NCBI GenBank assembly: GCA_003313425.1
Contig: NHZP01000012.1
Coordinates: 682,001-746,000, forward strand
Source of the DNA: Pseudopyrenochaeta lycopersici
Lineage: Eukaryota; Ascomycota; Dothideomycetes; Pleosporales; Pseudopyrenochaetaceae
Length of the DNA: 64,000 bases
Direction of reading: 5' to 3'
Part shown: one piece after another, positions 1-11,889 of the stretch
How positions within the stretch are numbered: the stretch's first letter is position 1
How the letters are laid out: each line of letters begins with the position of its first letter
The notes under the pieces: generated by a model
The model's database searches: none
What the model saw: only the letters and a program-made list of their open reading frames with translations
What the model was told of the DNA's origin: nothing
Translations under genes and position numbers: made by a program

Positions 1-346
1 AGAAACAGATAGGTCTGGTCAACGGGGAAGAGTCACGAAGCGGTCAAGAAGAGGTGGAAGGGCTGGAGGAAGGGGCAGGGGTGGCAGTAGAGCTGGAGGG
101 ATCGGACGTGCAAGCAGCACAGTACATGACGCACAAATACACACTCAGCAGCGAGGCCAGCAAGAGGATCAGCAAGGAGGTATACAGACGGTCGGAGATC
201 ACAGTATCGAGCCTGGAGCTTCTATCAATCTGGATACATTGGGCATGGAACTCGCTGATACGTTACTCTCGTTTAGAGACATTCCCAGTTCATCCACGAC
301 ACAAGTGCAAGATGAGGATCATGATCCATGGCATATTGCACAGTAA
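1..346 (+). CDS. 3' end of an unrecognised protein with an RG-rich segment (partial)
   Basis: An open frame enters from the left edge (reading from base 2) and ends at TAA 344-346, giving about 114 residues of a C terminus. Its first third is rich in Arg and Gly (repeated RGG and GRG steps), as in many nucleic-acid-binding tails. The rest is Gln-rich and then acidic, ending in an HIAQ-like tail. The composition of this frame looks more like a real coding tail than that of the overlapping ATG-started frame at 54-392. No domain is visible in this piece, so I give no function. A spliced gene or a remnant of a mobile element cannot be excluded. Confidence 0.4.
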   Translation, partial: ETDRSGQRGRVTKRSRRGGRAGGRGRGGSRAGGIGRASSTVHDAQIHTQQRGQQEDQQGGIQTVGDHSIEPGASINLDTLGMELADTLLSFRDIPSSSTTQVQDEDHDPWHIAQ

Positions 347-2002
347 GACGCTTCATTTCATTTTGCTTCATTTTCAGTCGTTTCTGCATTAGCGCTGGAG
401 TACATTTTGTCCAATTCGGTGTTCAAAAACATGTTGCATAGCACTGCGGGGTGGTGGGATGGCCGCAGCTGGGCCATATGGCGCTTGGAGTAGTTATTTT
501 CTTCATATCAATCTCTCGTTTTGCACATCCACAAACGCATATACCGAGCACAGTATACAGTATCTTGACGTGGATGCCTATAGATGACTGTGCTATCACC
601 AGCCCTCTCGCAGCAATTGTAAGCATGCCTGGAATTGGACTTGGCTGTCGATCATGCACAATTCTAGTCGACGCCCGGGACAACGTTGTGCACCGTTTCC
701 GATGCCCTTGCGCCGGCTATCTGTTCCTTCGGCTAGTCCGACCGTACGGCTCGGCTTGTGGCTCGCGGCTTGTGACTCTCGCCTGAACAAGGCGTGCAGC
801 GCGATGTTGGCTCACAAAAACCATGCCTCAAAGTCTAATTCCAAACATAGATCGCGCGAATCCTCACACTCGGAGGGAGCAATCGAGCACAGATGCCGCC
901 ACGGCACCTGATTCAGCTGGCAATGCGAACCCTTTTTGTGGAGTCGTTGAGCCTCAATCCTGTCTCGGAGGTCCGAGATGAGGCTGAGGCGGGGGGGGTG
1001 GCCTATGGCTTGAGTATGCCTTGCTGCGAACGGACGGAGAAGGTAAACGGAGCCGGGGACGGGAGCGGGCGAGGACATGGGTATATTTAGGTCGTATAAT
1101 CTGATGCCACCATATAGGTCGCATGATTTACGTATTGCAGATCACACTACTGGCGCGAGGGAGACAAAGACTATACGATTTTACGAGCAGACCAAAGAGA
1201 GGGAGCTGAGATTTGGCCCCCAATAACAGTGACAATTAAGGAACTGAGACAGGCTTTGTTGGTGTGAGCTATTACAAAGCACAGCTGTCAGATATCTACC
1301 CTCCGGCCCGCACTCAAGAACGCCCATGACATCTAGACTTGCTTTGTGTTCAAGTGCTCCAGACGCTCTCGAGATGTTTGAATTGGAAGTGGCCAATCAC
1401 CGTCCTCGTCACTTAGCTTACATTTGTATATCGATAAGCGCGCTTTGCTCACAGCGGTCCTTGGCTTGGGCTCCAGCACAGTATGAGGTCGAGGTATCAG
1501 CATGTGTTGAGTAGAGTCTCTTTTATTTGATTTGTCAGGCGGCCGTGAGGCTGCAGAGGCATTTGTTATATGTGTACAAGTGTCAAGCTTCGCGCTGGCA
1601 ATGACGTGTGCGGTCCCGGTTAGCGCCGTTTGTGCAGCGCGAATCCGGGAGAAGTCGTTTGGCAGCCATAGTTTGCTCCAGGGCTTCTGACAGCGAACAC
1701 CTTTCCTTCCAACAAACACGTCCTCCTCCTGTTGCCTCCGCTATCTCCCTTCTCCGCGCACCCATAACTCCGTTGCCTGTGGCTCTGACTCATGTCTTTC
1801 CAACAGCACATAGCTACATCTTCGACTGAGTTTACAGACTCGCTACCTTTGCAATAACTGCATCATTCGACCCTGGTTCCCCGCATTCTACTGTCGGTGT
1901 ACGCCCGCCAGCTCATATTCATCGCCGTAAAAAGGCGGCAACAACACAATATACACAAGGAAACGCTTCTAGCGTCTATCTCTCCACAGCGACAAAGTCA
2001 CA
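347..2002. other. Intergenic, 1.65 kb
   Basis: Several short frames occur on both strands, none longer than about 130 codons, and none shows a recognisable motif or coherent splice structure. The last part is the presumed promoter and leader of the IFRD gene. I see no tRNA, repeat array or transposon ends. Confidence 0.5.
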
Positions 2003-3499
2003 ATGCGCGACCTTCGCAGGCAGGCTCTCGAGAGCCACAAGACGGTGTCGCGCAAGGCACGCTCGCGCGTCGTATCAGCCGCCTCCTCAAAAGCGAACTC
2101 AGCAGCCAACTCGCCAGCGCCGTCGCGGGGCGTCAGCCGCAACCCCAGTCGACAGGTCTCTGACGATGAAGACTATCTCAGCGACGGAACTGCTTGGAGG
2201 TGAGTTTTGAAGTTCCTCGACAACTTTTTTGGTTGCCTTCCCCACATCACGCTTGGTGACATCATCGACCCTCAGGCGCTAACGTGCGGCTCGACAGTAC
2301 CAACTCCATCGACGAGATCCTCAACGGCGAAGATGTCGAGGTCCCTGAAGATGCGTGGAAGGCAGAGCTCAATGTCCGCATTGAGCAAATCACCAACCTC
2401 AAGCGCAGCAGCACAGAAGGCCGCGCAGAAAGCCTAAATGCGTACGCGCACGTACTCATGGCGCGTTTTGCAAAGGACGAAATTGAGGAACATATACACG
2501 AACTCATCCCCTCGATGCTTAGGAGCATCCGACAGGAGACGACGGAGCGTGAGGCTGTCAAAGCTCTAAAAGGTATGTTGTTCACTGATCGCACCTCTCT
2601 CGCTTCTGCTGACATGATTAGCGCTTGCTGTCACGGTTGTAACCCTCGACTCTGACACAATTTACGACGATATTGCCGACCAACTCAAACGATCGATACA
2701 ATCCTCTGAGTCCATCGAAGTAAAAGTAAACGCCATACATGCCCTCGGTATCGGTGCCTTCTTTGGTGGAGCGGGCGACGACGAGATTCTCGATGTCATG
2801 ACCCTCTTCCTCGAAATCATCGAGTCAGATGGCGCGTCTGTTGATGCTCAAGATGAGGGTAATGTGGTTATTGCTGCTCTTGAGGAGTGGGGTCTACTTG
2901 CGACCGAGATTGAAGATTTAGAAGACGAGACTGAGACCGCCATCGAAGCCTTCGTTGAGCAACTTGACAGCGCAGATGCTGGTGTGCAAATCGCTGCTGG
3001 TGAGAATATCGCGTTGCTATATGAAAAGTCTTTCACCATTCAAGAAGAAGATGAGGAGGTCTCTGAAGAGGAGGACCCAGATCATCCTGAACATACCAAG
3101 AATGGTGACAGGATGGTGAAGCGATACCAAGTGTACCGAAGACAAGACCAGCTCCTTCACACCCTCGACGCACTCGCCAACGTATCAACTCGCCGCATTT
3201 CGAAGAAGGATCGCAAGACCCTCCACTCTTCGTTTGCAGACATTCGTAACTCGGTCGAGAAGCCCACTCGTGGACCTAGCTATTCTACAGCAATCGACCA
3301 GGAATCAGGACGAGCATATGGTGCTGGCAGAATGAAGGTCAAAATCAACCGTAATCTTGAAGTTAGAATTGACAAGTGGTGGAAGTTGCAGAGGCTGAAT
3401 GCATTGCGGAGGACGCTGCAGGGCGGATTCACGTATCATTATGATCAAAATGAGCTTGTTTCCACAGCGCTGCCGTTTTCGATGGCTGGCAGGCGATAG
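2003..3499 (+). CDS. Interferon-related developmental regulator (IFRD) family protein
   Basis: Three exons (2003-2199, 2298-2572, 2622-3499) join in phase to 449 residues. The start MRDLRRQALES followed by a Ser/Arg-rich disordered leader is what I expect of fungal IFRD proteins. The middle is a helical, HEAT-like IFRD N-terminal domain: acidic helices with AYAHVLMARF, AIHALGIGAFFGG and AGENIALLYE-type repeats. A C-terminal IFRD segment near residues 390-430 contains KINRNLEVRIDKWWKLQRL. Length matches the family. Animal and plant IFRD proteins act in transcriptional and translational control, and IFRD1/2 bind ribosomes. The role in fungi is little defined, so a ribosome-linked function here is inference. 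Intron 1 uses GTGAGT and ends at an AG 22 bp beyond a nearer, out-of-frame CAG. Confidence 0.9.
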
Positions 3500-4147
3500 T
3501 ACATAGCATCATCAGCATGACTTACGCATGGCGTTTCGGAACTTTGTCTTAATTATACCAAAAAGAAGTGGTGGCTGTTATGTTTACAGGCGTGGGCAAC
3601 TAGTCTGGCATTGCATACTTAGGGTCTTTTTCTTTCCCCGTTGTCGTTAGATAGAGCACTAGCTGCCCTAATCAATACATGGCATTAGCATCTTTGGACC
3701 TTTATACGTTCGAAGTTTTGCTATTCTTGGTGTATGTTGCGAAATGCACACGGCTCGGCGGGGCTCTGTCCGGAGACCAGTGCCCCGCAGTGCCCCTCAT
3801 CGCGATAAAGCCCCAATATTTACACAGTCCCGTGAATTGTCAACACTGCTTGTTCTTTTTGTGGTACAAGCTTGCGAGACACTCGGGCCAAACTGACCGG
3901 TATCTTACATTAGCCTCAAAGCGATTGGTCTCTCGTATACAACTGTAAAGCGGGCTTGGCACGGCAGGAAGCTATAGCTTCGTGGAAACTTCTGGTAGCT
4001 TACCGTGCTTGAAGCTATTTCCTTCAGCCTCACCCCACAACTGTCCCTGTACTCACCAGGACTAATTCGCGCTTCATACATTTTCTTCATTCTCGATTTT
4101 CTAACCTTCCTTCCCGTTCTCCCAAAGGTGAGGCTTAACTAGCAATC
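3500..4147. other. Intergenic, tandem genes on the plus strand
   Basis: The 3' flank of the IFRD gene and the promoter and leader of the cyclophilin gene. Nothing specific recognised. The 89-codon frame at 3679-3948 has no recognisable motif. Confidence 0.5.
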
Positions 4148-5523
4148 ATGGCAGACTCAAGTAAGAACTCCCCAATATCAAAGGCTTGACCCTGGAGAAT
4201 GTGGTGAGATTGACAAGCTTCAGAGCGACCTCGTGTCTTCTTCGACATCTCGATTGGCGGTGTTCCAAGCGGTCGTGTGGCCTTTGAACTGGTTCGTCAA
4301 CCTCTCTCCCCAGATCTCATAGGCGCCGCCTCCTAACGCTCTCCCAGTACAGTGACATTGTCCCCAAGACCGTGGAAAACTTCCGCGCCCTGTGCACTGG
4401 CGAGAAAGGCGTCGGCCAAGCCGGCAAACCCCTCCATTACAAGGGCTCCTCGTTCCACCGCGTCATCAAGGGCTTTATGATCCAGGGCGGCGACTTTACA
4501 CAAGGCAATGGCACTGGCGGAGAAAGCATCTATGGCGAGAAGTTTGAAGATGAGAATTTCGAGAAGATTCATGACAAGCCGTTTTTGCTGAGCATGGCAA
4601 ATGCAGGACCCGGTAAGTCTTGGTCCTCTTAATTGCAATATGATGTTTGGACAGGAAGTGGAGGGGCATTCGTCTCGGCACTGCCGTGCACTTCTTCCTC
4701 ATCACGGGATCCTGGATGAGTGGCCAAAGCTAACATTGCAATAGGCACCAACGGTTCCCAATTTTTCGTCACTACCGTTCTAACCCCACATCTCGACAAG
4801 AAGCATGTTGTCTTCGGCGAAGTCATCAACGGAAAGAGCATCATTAGGCAAATCGAGAATCTCAAGACCCAGAGTGGTGACAAGCCCTTGCATGATGCCA
4901 CAATTGTTGACTGCGGCGAGTTGACAGGCGACGAGTATGACAAGGCCACTGAGAAGGCACCAGACGCCACCGGTGACCCATATGAAGACTACCCAGAAGA
5001 CCAAAAGTCGAGCAATGACGAATGGGAAGGCACGCAAATTCTCAAAATCGCAACTGAGCTCAAAGACATGGGCAACGCCGCCTTCAAAAAAGGAGATCTC
5101 GGCCTCGGCCTTGCAAAATACCAAAAAGCAATCCGTTACCTCCACGAATACCCTGCACCGCTAGACAGTGATCCCGCAGACCTGTGGCCACAATTCAACG
5201 CCCTCAAGATCTCCCTCTATTCCAACAGCGCGCTCCTCCAGAATAAGACGAGCCAGTTTGCAGATGCTGCAGAGAGCGCGACGAAGGCCCTAGAGATTGA
5301 GGGTATCACGGACAAGGACAAAGCAAAAGCGTACTTTAGGCGTGGCCAGGCGAAAATCGGAAAGAAGAATGAGGATGATGCCCTCGCAGACTTGAACGAG
5401 GCGGCGAAGTATGCGCCCGGCGACGCAGCCATCACAAGGGAGCTGGAGGGCGTGAAAAAGAAGGTTACTGCACGGAAAGAGAAGGAGAAGAAGGCATACA
5501 AAAATGCTTTCAACTTTGACTGA
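4148..5523 (+). CDS. cpr6: Peptidyl-prolyl cis-trans isomerase, cyclophilin-40 type (Cpr6-like, TPR)
   Basis: Four exons (4148-4160, 4224-4291, 4348-4612, 4745-5523) give 374 residues, the normal CYP40 length. Exon 1 encodes only four and a third codons. Residues about 7-175 form a cyclophilin domain: the [10 protein letters not shown] start, [15 protein letters not shown] with the catalytic Arg and Gln, and [11 protein letters not shown]. At the position of the cyclosporin-contacting Trp the sequence has His ([12 protein letters not shown]), as in human Cyp40, which predicts weak cyclosporin binding. The C-terminal half carries three TPR helix pairs ([27 protein letters not shown]) with the Lys, Asn and Arg positions used to clamp the EEVD end of Hsp90. 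The protein should act as an Hsp90 co-chaperone in the cytosol. It ends in a Lys-rich helix. Confidence 0.95.
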
Positions 5524-6534
5524 GCATTTGAAGGCCGGGGTCGATACTAGAGGCAACACTGGCAAGGCATTATGAGAGTATGAGAACAGCGGACTGACTC
5601 CTACATGAAAACTGTCACGGTTGATGGTGAGACCAGAGCAAGACGCGATTTGCGAATGAGAAATACCACATATATTTTATGAATGGACAAAAACATTTCA
5701 TACAATCATTGTTCAGCAGCCTATCTAACTAGTATAGAGCGTGAGAGGCCTATTAACACTAGGTCCAACGCTTAATGTTGTCTAATATCGCTATGTACAG
5801 CCCAACAGTTGTGTTATAGGCCACTTGCCTGGAGTATGGCGGTACAGTAGAAACCTGATTCATGCCCACTTTTTCCATAACCCTTTGGAGAATACTCACA
5901 GTGACAGTCATTCAAAGCGTTTACCCTCGGTGAGGGAAAGGAGAGAAGAGATAGAGTGAGTGAGTAGGTGGGTGGTATGTAGCGAATGATTGAGGCATAA
6001 TGAGCAGACGTGACAGAACAAACGGTGAATAAAAAAAAACAGCACTCATGATATGCTACGCTATATGTGAAAATGCCACCAGCAAGCAGACTCTTTTTCC
6101 TCAGATCCAAATCGTCGCTTTAACGCACTTTCAAAATCCAAAATGGCAGAACCCTTCAGAGCAAAGTGTCAGGTATGCTGGTGATATAACAATCATGTAC
6201 CGCCCAAGATCTCGTGCGACGTGGTTCTAATGAGCAGCTTTGCTTATGTGCTAGAATACTGAATGTGATGGTAGACGGGCCGATAGCACCCGTCTTTTGT
6301 GTGTACAAGTCAACGACCCGGGTTTCTATGTGCGGTCTGGTGCTTCGTGATGTGTGGTGATGTAGAACATCGTTTCCCCGTTGGTCTCGTGTTGTGTATG
6401 CATGCATGTGAAGGTGGCTAGTCCTTGGCTTAAGAGGGCGAACCCCTAACTAGCAACTCCCCAGCGCTCTTTCTGCGCTTGATTTCGCGCTTGGTCAAAG
6501 TTTTTGGTGACTCCCCGGTGAACCAACCATGTAG
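5524..6534. other. Intergenic between convergent genes, 1.0 kb
   Basis: The 3' flanks of the cyclophilin gene (plus) and the RasGAP gene (minus). It includes a purine-rich run near 5930-5975 with GAGT/GTGAGT steps and an A9 tract near 6030. No supported gene. Confidence 0.5.
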
Positions 6535-9500
6535 TCAGAACTCTTCATCTCTTTTCTCTTCTCTGCCACCTCTTTCGTCCCTTTCTCTATCTCCTCTTGT
6601 AACGCCCTTCCCTCTAAGGCTGCCCACGTCACCATACAGACCTAGCGCACTGCCGCCGCGACCATCCCGATCTGCGCTCCTATCCCGATCCTTGCTCTTA
6701 TCTTTATCCTTCTCCTTATCCTTGTCTTTGCGTTTACGCTGGAAGGGCAGAACACCACGGAACCCACGATCTCGTTTATCTTTGTCTTTCACTTCCTTCG
6801 ACGAAAAAGCCGGCAGCGCAGTCGTGTATTCTTCTTCATGTATGCTGCCGTTCTCCGAGCCCTCCATGCTCTGTCCTCCTGCACTGCGAGGCGGTCTTCC
6901 AAGTGAAGTTGACGACTTGAGCGCTGCGTTGGACATGTTGATGTGGACATTCGGATTGCTGTAGTTGAAGGAAGCTGTCGAAGTCGAAGGTTGGGTCAGT
7001 GTTGGAGGATACGAAGGAGCTGCAGTCATATGCAGGCCGTCACTAGATCCGGGTGGTGTGTCCTCGGCGGCAGAGGCGGATGCGCTGGCAGAAGCAGACG
7101 CGGATTGAGAAGCTGATACAGACTCGTTCCCGGAGGTTGCATGTCGACTGGACCATGTCTTAGGAGCGAAGGGATTGGTGTATGAGATGGTAGCAGAGCT
7201 ATTGCTCTTGAGTGAGCTGGCTGATGCGGAGATGCTTGAGTTTTGCTGGTGCCTTGATTTTGGCGGAGGTTTCATGGTGATTGGAGTGCTTGTTGATGAG
7301 GATGAATAGTCCTCTCCATTGCCAGGCGACATTGGCATCTCCTCTTCCTTGATCGGACCGCGGTTGTTTCTTGTCGCTGCTCCCCGGCCTGTATCGATGA
7401 AGTTCGACCCTTGCATTTGCTCGACCAGCTCTTCCCATTTAACACTAAGGGATGATGAAGGCCGCTCTGCGGGCTCAGCTCGGTTCAAGCAGTCTTTGGT
7501 GCGCTCATTGAGCGAGACACATATTTTGTGGAAGCGCAACAGATCGCCATCACTTGCCTGGATATCATGCGCACTTTTCTTGGTGTTGTCGAGCCAAAGA
7601 TTGACCAACATGGCAAAATTACGCGAATGATCGATCAGGTAGGGCAGTGATGGAAAGCCTTCTTTGAAGGTAGGAGGGAGGCGATGAAGGATCGCAATGG
7701 GGGTGCTGTACGATGGTGGAATTGGCGGAGCAGGAGAGGATGTAGTCGAGATGGAGCAGATATCGTCAAGGTACTTCTTAAACTCCTGACGATGCGAAGT
7801 GAGGAATGCATTCATTGGCTCCATCCACGCCTCCTTCGTGCCGAACGAAGACATGTTGGCGAGACCTTGAAGTGACTTTGCAATGAGGGTGAAAGTTCTT
7901 CGAGCTTTCGTCTTTGGATGGTCTGTGCCTCACGGTCAGTGACTGCGTACTTGGATGATCATGATTAGCGTACCTTTTAGCAAACCGAAGAGCTTCGGAT
8001 TAAGAACGGCTGGAACGAAGAATCGTAGAAAGAGAAAACCAGAGACACTGCTATACTGGACCGTCCTAAGGAAGTCGCCATATCGATCCTCAGCACAAGC
8101 ACGAATGTGCCTAAAAATTAGCCTTAGTTCTTGCGGACAGCGGGATACAGAATTATAGATGGCTCGCCAAACTTCTTCTGTGCAATTGATCAATCGCCTC
8201 CAATTGCGATCCAGCTCATGTTGGGAGGTTACTTTGTTCGGATCGACTTCGCATTCGGGGTCTTTTTCATTGATCTCTCTGAGCTTGTCGCTGAGCGTTT
8301 CTTCGAGGTATTCTTTGCCAAGGCGCCTCATGTGGAGGTCCAAAGACTTGGTCAGGAGTGTATTTCCACGGAAGAGAAGATTAGCCTCCAGCTTGGCGTT
8401 GTTGCCCATGTCTCTGACGAAAAGCTCCCGGTCACTTGCTGATCCGAAAGTGCCAATTGAAGACTCATTCGAATCACTTGATCCCAACCTCTTACTGAAC
8501 CGTAGCCGGCTTGCGGGCGAGTCTTTCAAAGTCCCGTCAATCTCTTCCTCAACTAGAGCGCACAACCACTCTCCAGCCGCCCCAGAGACCTGGAAGATGT
8601 TCAAAAGATATTCAGATAACCTTTTGAGCTCGTTGGGCACCATGTGTGCAATCTGCAGCGTCAGGCTGTTCGAAAAGCGATGGAGCAGTTCGGATAGAGG
8701 GTAGTAATCACGAGCCATCAAAATGGCGCACTCTTCACTACTGACCTTGACCAGCAGCTCGCCAACGCTGTTGCCATACATGTTGACAAGTGGCCACCAC
8801 TTCTCCATCTCTTGATTTGGCCCAAGATCGTCAAGGTAGACATCGGTCTTTCCCACTGTCTGATCGAAACTAATGCCGGCATAACCACCTTCTGCGGCAT
8901 ATGGATCGGAGCCCATTACGGAGTCAAAGGTATTCTTTTCATTGCGGGAGTAGCTTGGTGGCCGCTTCTTCAATAAGAGCGATGCGGTGTGAAGTGCAGG
9001 AAGATCGAGAAATTCAAACTCTTCTCTCCAGAAGGGATTATTGCCCTCGTTCTTGACCATGGTCCGAGCGCGCGTCTCTCCGTCCAACAGGACTTCTACA
9101 AGATATCCACCCGGGTTCGTCGTGGCCGATGAAGAGGGTCGGATAGGCGTTGCATTGTCTGCGACCTTTGGGCTAACCGGGGGCAGCAGTCGTGCCTCGA
9201 GAACTCGAACAAAAAGGGACTTTTCCATGCGAAACATATCTTGGGTACCGAAAGACGGCGATAATGTGCCCTCCTCGTTCAACGTATCGGCCTTCGGGCC
9301 GTATAACTGAGGGACGGTAAAAGCGCGCAACAAGACTATCCAAACCTCATACAGAACTCGTGACTCTAGCGATAGGAAGATGGGCCGTAAGATCGATAAT
9401 ACAGAAGAGGATGTGGTATACTGGGGATATATGGCAATGCAGAATTCGTTATCCAAGACAGAAGGATCTAGTCGCTGAACGGCGCATCGGGAAAGCTGTG

Positions 9501-10782
9501 AAAGCTGAACGGTAGATACTAGCGTGACGTCGGTGTCTGAATACAGCTTGAGCTCTCCATTTTCGCGAAGCGTGCAAGAGACTCGTCTCCAGCGTCGAGA
9601 ACCGTGGCTCTGGACCCGGTATGCTTGCGGTCGTGCACCGGTGCCTGCAGATTTGGGTGTTCCTGTGTTGCTGTATGTTACACTTGTATCCCAATAGATC
9701 ATTTTCCCGACCTTGATGATGGGAGCTTCCTTCTTCGGCGCTTCTTTCAGCAAGGACACCTCAGAGTGGCGTCTGCTGTCAGCTAGTCGCCGCTCGATGA
9801 CTACTGGGGCCTGTGGCTTGGCCATTCTATTTTGGATGCCCTTTGGACGTATGGGCGCCCAGCATAACAGGGCAGCAAACCACGAGTCGAACTCTTCCTG
9901 TGTTGGCGGGCGCAGATGCACCTCCAGCTTTGAATTGTGTACTACGACGTGTATGTATGCTGTGTATGCCTCGCCATCATATGCGCTCTTGACATGGCAG
10001 CCTCGAAGGTCCGGTATCAGGGTGCGAGTGTACGAGTTGTCGTTCTTGGGCTCGTACACCAGACTGCCAGCCTCTTCGTTGATGTAGCAGTATGACAGGG
10101 CCCACGGATTCGACTCGCCGCGGCGAAAGGCGAGCAAGCCCTGCATCTTCCCACATGTAGAGCGCATGAGGGCCTTTAGTTTCCTAACATCGGAGGCCGG
10201 CACAGGCGAGACCCACGACTCGGGCTGTGCATTGGAGGGCGAGAGGGCGGGCGATGGGGTGTGGGGGGGCTGTTTCACGAGGCGGCCTCGGTTGTTGGTG
10301 CTCGAGGTTCGCGGCGGGGGTAGCTGCGACTGGGGAGAGATGGTGGAAATGTGTCCTATGGAAGTCACGACCGACTCCTCGAGGCTCTGGAAGTTGGACG
10401 TGGTGCTTGTGACGGAGCCAATGCGATGGCGACCCGTGACAAACAGAGCCGACGGCGACCTCTCTCGCGTACTCCGTTCCTCCAAGGTCCTCGTACGTGG
10501 TCGTGCCTGATCCCGCGCATTCCTGTAGTCGGTCTCGCTTGATGCGCGGGCTACGAAGCCGCGGGGGTTGGCAGTGCGTGAGAGCTGGCTGTTTTGCGAG
10601 CGCGGCGAGTTTGGTGGTGAGAAGTTGGGACTGGCAACGCTGTCCTCTGGTATAGTTTCGGGCTCGGGCGTTACCGTCCTGATGGTCGCGGGGAAGTTGC
10701 GATCGTCCCGCCGTCTCTCGGTGCCATAGGCTGCGACCTCAGACGCACTCATCTCCCGCCTGCTCCGTCTCGTCTGATCCAT
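6535..10782 (-). CDS. BUD2: Ras-family GTPase-activating protein, Bud2/CLA2 type (PH-C2-RasGAP)
   Basis: Two exons (10782-7974 and 7922-6535, a 51 bp intron) encode 1398 residues. After a disordered Ser/Arg-rich N terminus there is a PH-like region (about 200-310), a second PH-like segment (about 370-490) and a C2 domain (about 515-660, starting FVRVLEARLLPP). The RasGAP domain follows from about residue 780. It shows the arginine-finger motif LLFRGNTLLTKS and the FLFLRFFVPAVLNP signature just before the intron, which interrupts the GAP fold. The lack of a Sec14 domain and the presence of C2 favour Bud2, the GAP for the polarity GTPase Rsr1/Bud1, over the Ira/neurofibromin class. The last 90 residues are a highly charged Lys/Asp/Arg tail. 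Predicted role: control of polarised growth at the cell cortex. Confidence 0.85.
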
Positions 10783-11889
10783 CGTCTGCAGGCACGGCGG
10801 CGACCGTGGTTTGCCGTATCCGCCTGTTGTTTGCTTTGTGCCGTCATTGACGGGCAGCAGAGGTTCCAGCAGGTGGGCGGCCCGCTACCGCAACGGGGAG
10901 GACGCTAATAGAGGTTGCGAGACAAAGGGCAGGTCTGTTGTGGCGCATCGCATGCCTGGTTGTGTGGGCAAGTTGGACAGCAGTACGTGAGGTTCGAGGT
11001 GCCTACTGGGACCCTAGCGGGATCCTGCACTGAGAAGGGTTGCTTGGCGGCTGGCAATCGCGTAAATTAATTAGACCGCGGAACGGGAGTGCCTGTGCCT
11101 GGTGTCTTCACGCCTGTCTATACCGTAGCATACGAAGATAAAAGGATCACGACGGGCGCATTGCAAAGCATCCTGCTGATGCGCTTGGGCCCCTGCTGTG
11201 CCTGATTGTTCATCTATCTGCAGGGTGCAGTGAGCCTGCCAGCTGAGCTGCTCCCACACCATCTCGCTCATGGAGGAAAGTGACGCCGAGGACACAGGGT
11301 CAAGCGAGACGAATCGAGAGGCGGAAACCTGCAAGCGATGGCTGTTGGGCCTTTGCCACCCTTTATCGGCCTTCCTGCAAGGGACCAGTTTCTGATCAGG
11401 CACGCGGCCGCTGGCGCTGATCCAGCATGCTGATTTGAGGATTGCATCACTAACTTGAGTAATAGGCTCAGCACCCGATGCAGTCGTCAATTAGCTGTTG
11501 CAAAGGTACGCGACCCTCTCTGGCCATGGGTGTGCCTGCGCGGAAATTTGAGCTTGGTGCTGCAGATGAGCATCAGCACGAGAAGAGATTCATCTGCCGT
11601 ACATTCCACCAAACGATGGCCTCCAGCCTGGCCTCAGCCAGCCAGACGTATATCGTCACTCATTCCCCTTATCTGTCTCGCAAATTGAAAGGAAAAGTCA
11701 CAATCCACGCCTTGATAACTCCCCAAATGGTTATCGAAATGGACCAATAAGCTCCGTCGTCTGTCCAAAAGTACCCAACATGACTACAATAGAAATGAAC
11801 AGGGGGACCATCCTCTTGCATCGCCCTCACCGCCGCCTCTAAGTACAAACCTCGACGGCCCAATGACCAACCCCAGATGACGCCTACTT
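10783..11889. other. Intergenic, RasGAP promoter side, 1.1 kb
   Basis: The presumed promoter and leader of the RasGAP gene and the 3' flank of the next minus-strand gene. Overlapping short frames at 11071-11750 have no motif. An open frame of 74 codons overlaps the stop of the 11890 gene by four bases but is probably chance. Confidence 0.45.

Noticed and set aside
6479..6964. 161-codon Leu/Ser-rich plus-strand frame
   Set aside because: Antisense shadow of the charged Lys/Asp tail of the RasGAP; low complexity explains its openness.
10981..11030. GGTTCGAG box as a possible tRNA T-arm
   Set aside because: No matching acceptor stem, D-arm or anticodon arm could be folded around it; no tRNA or rRNA gene was found in the window.
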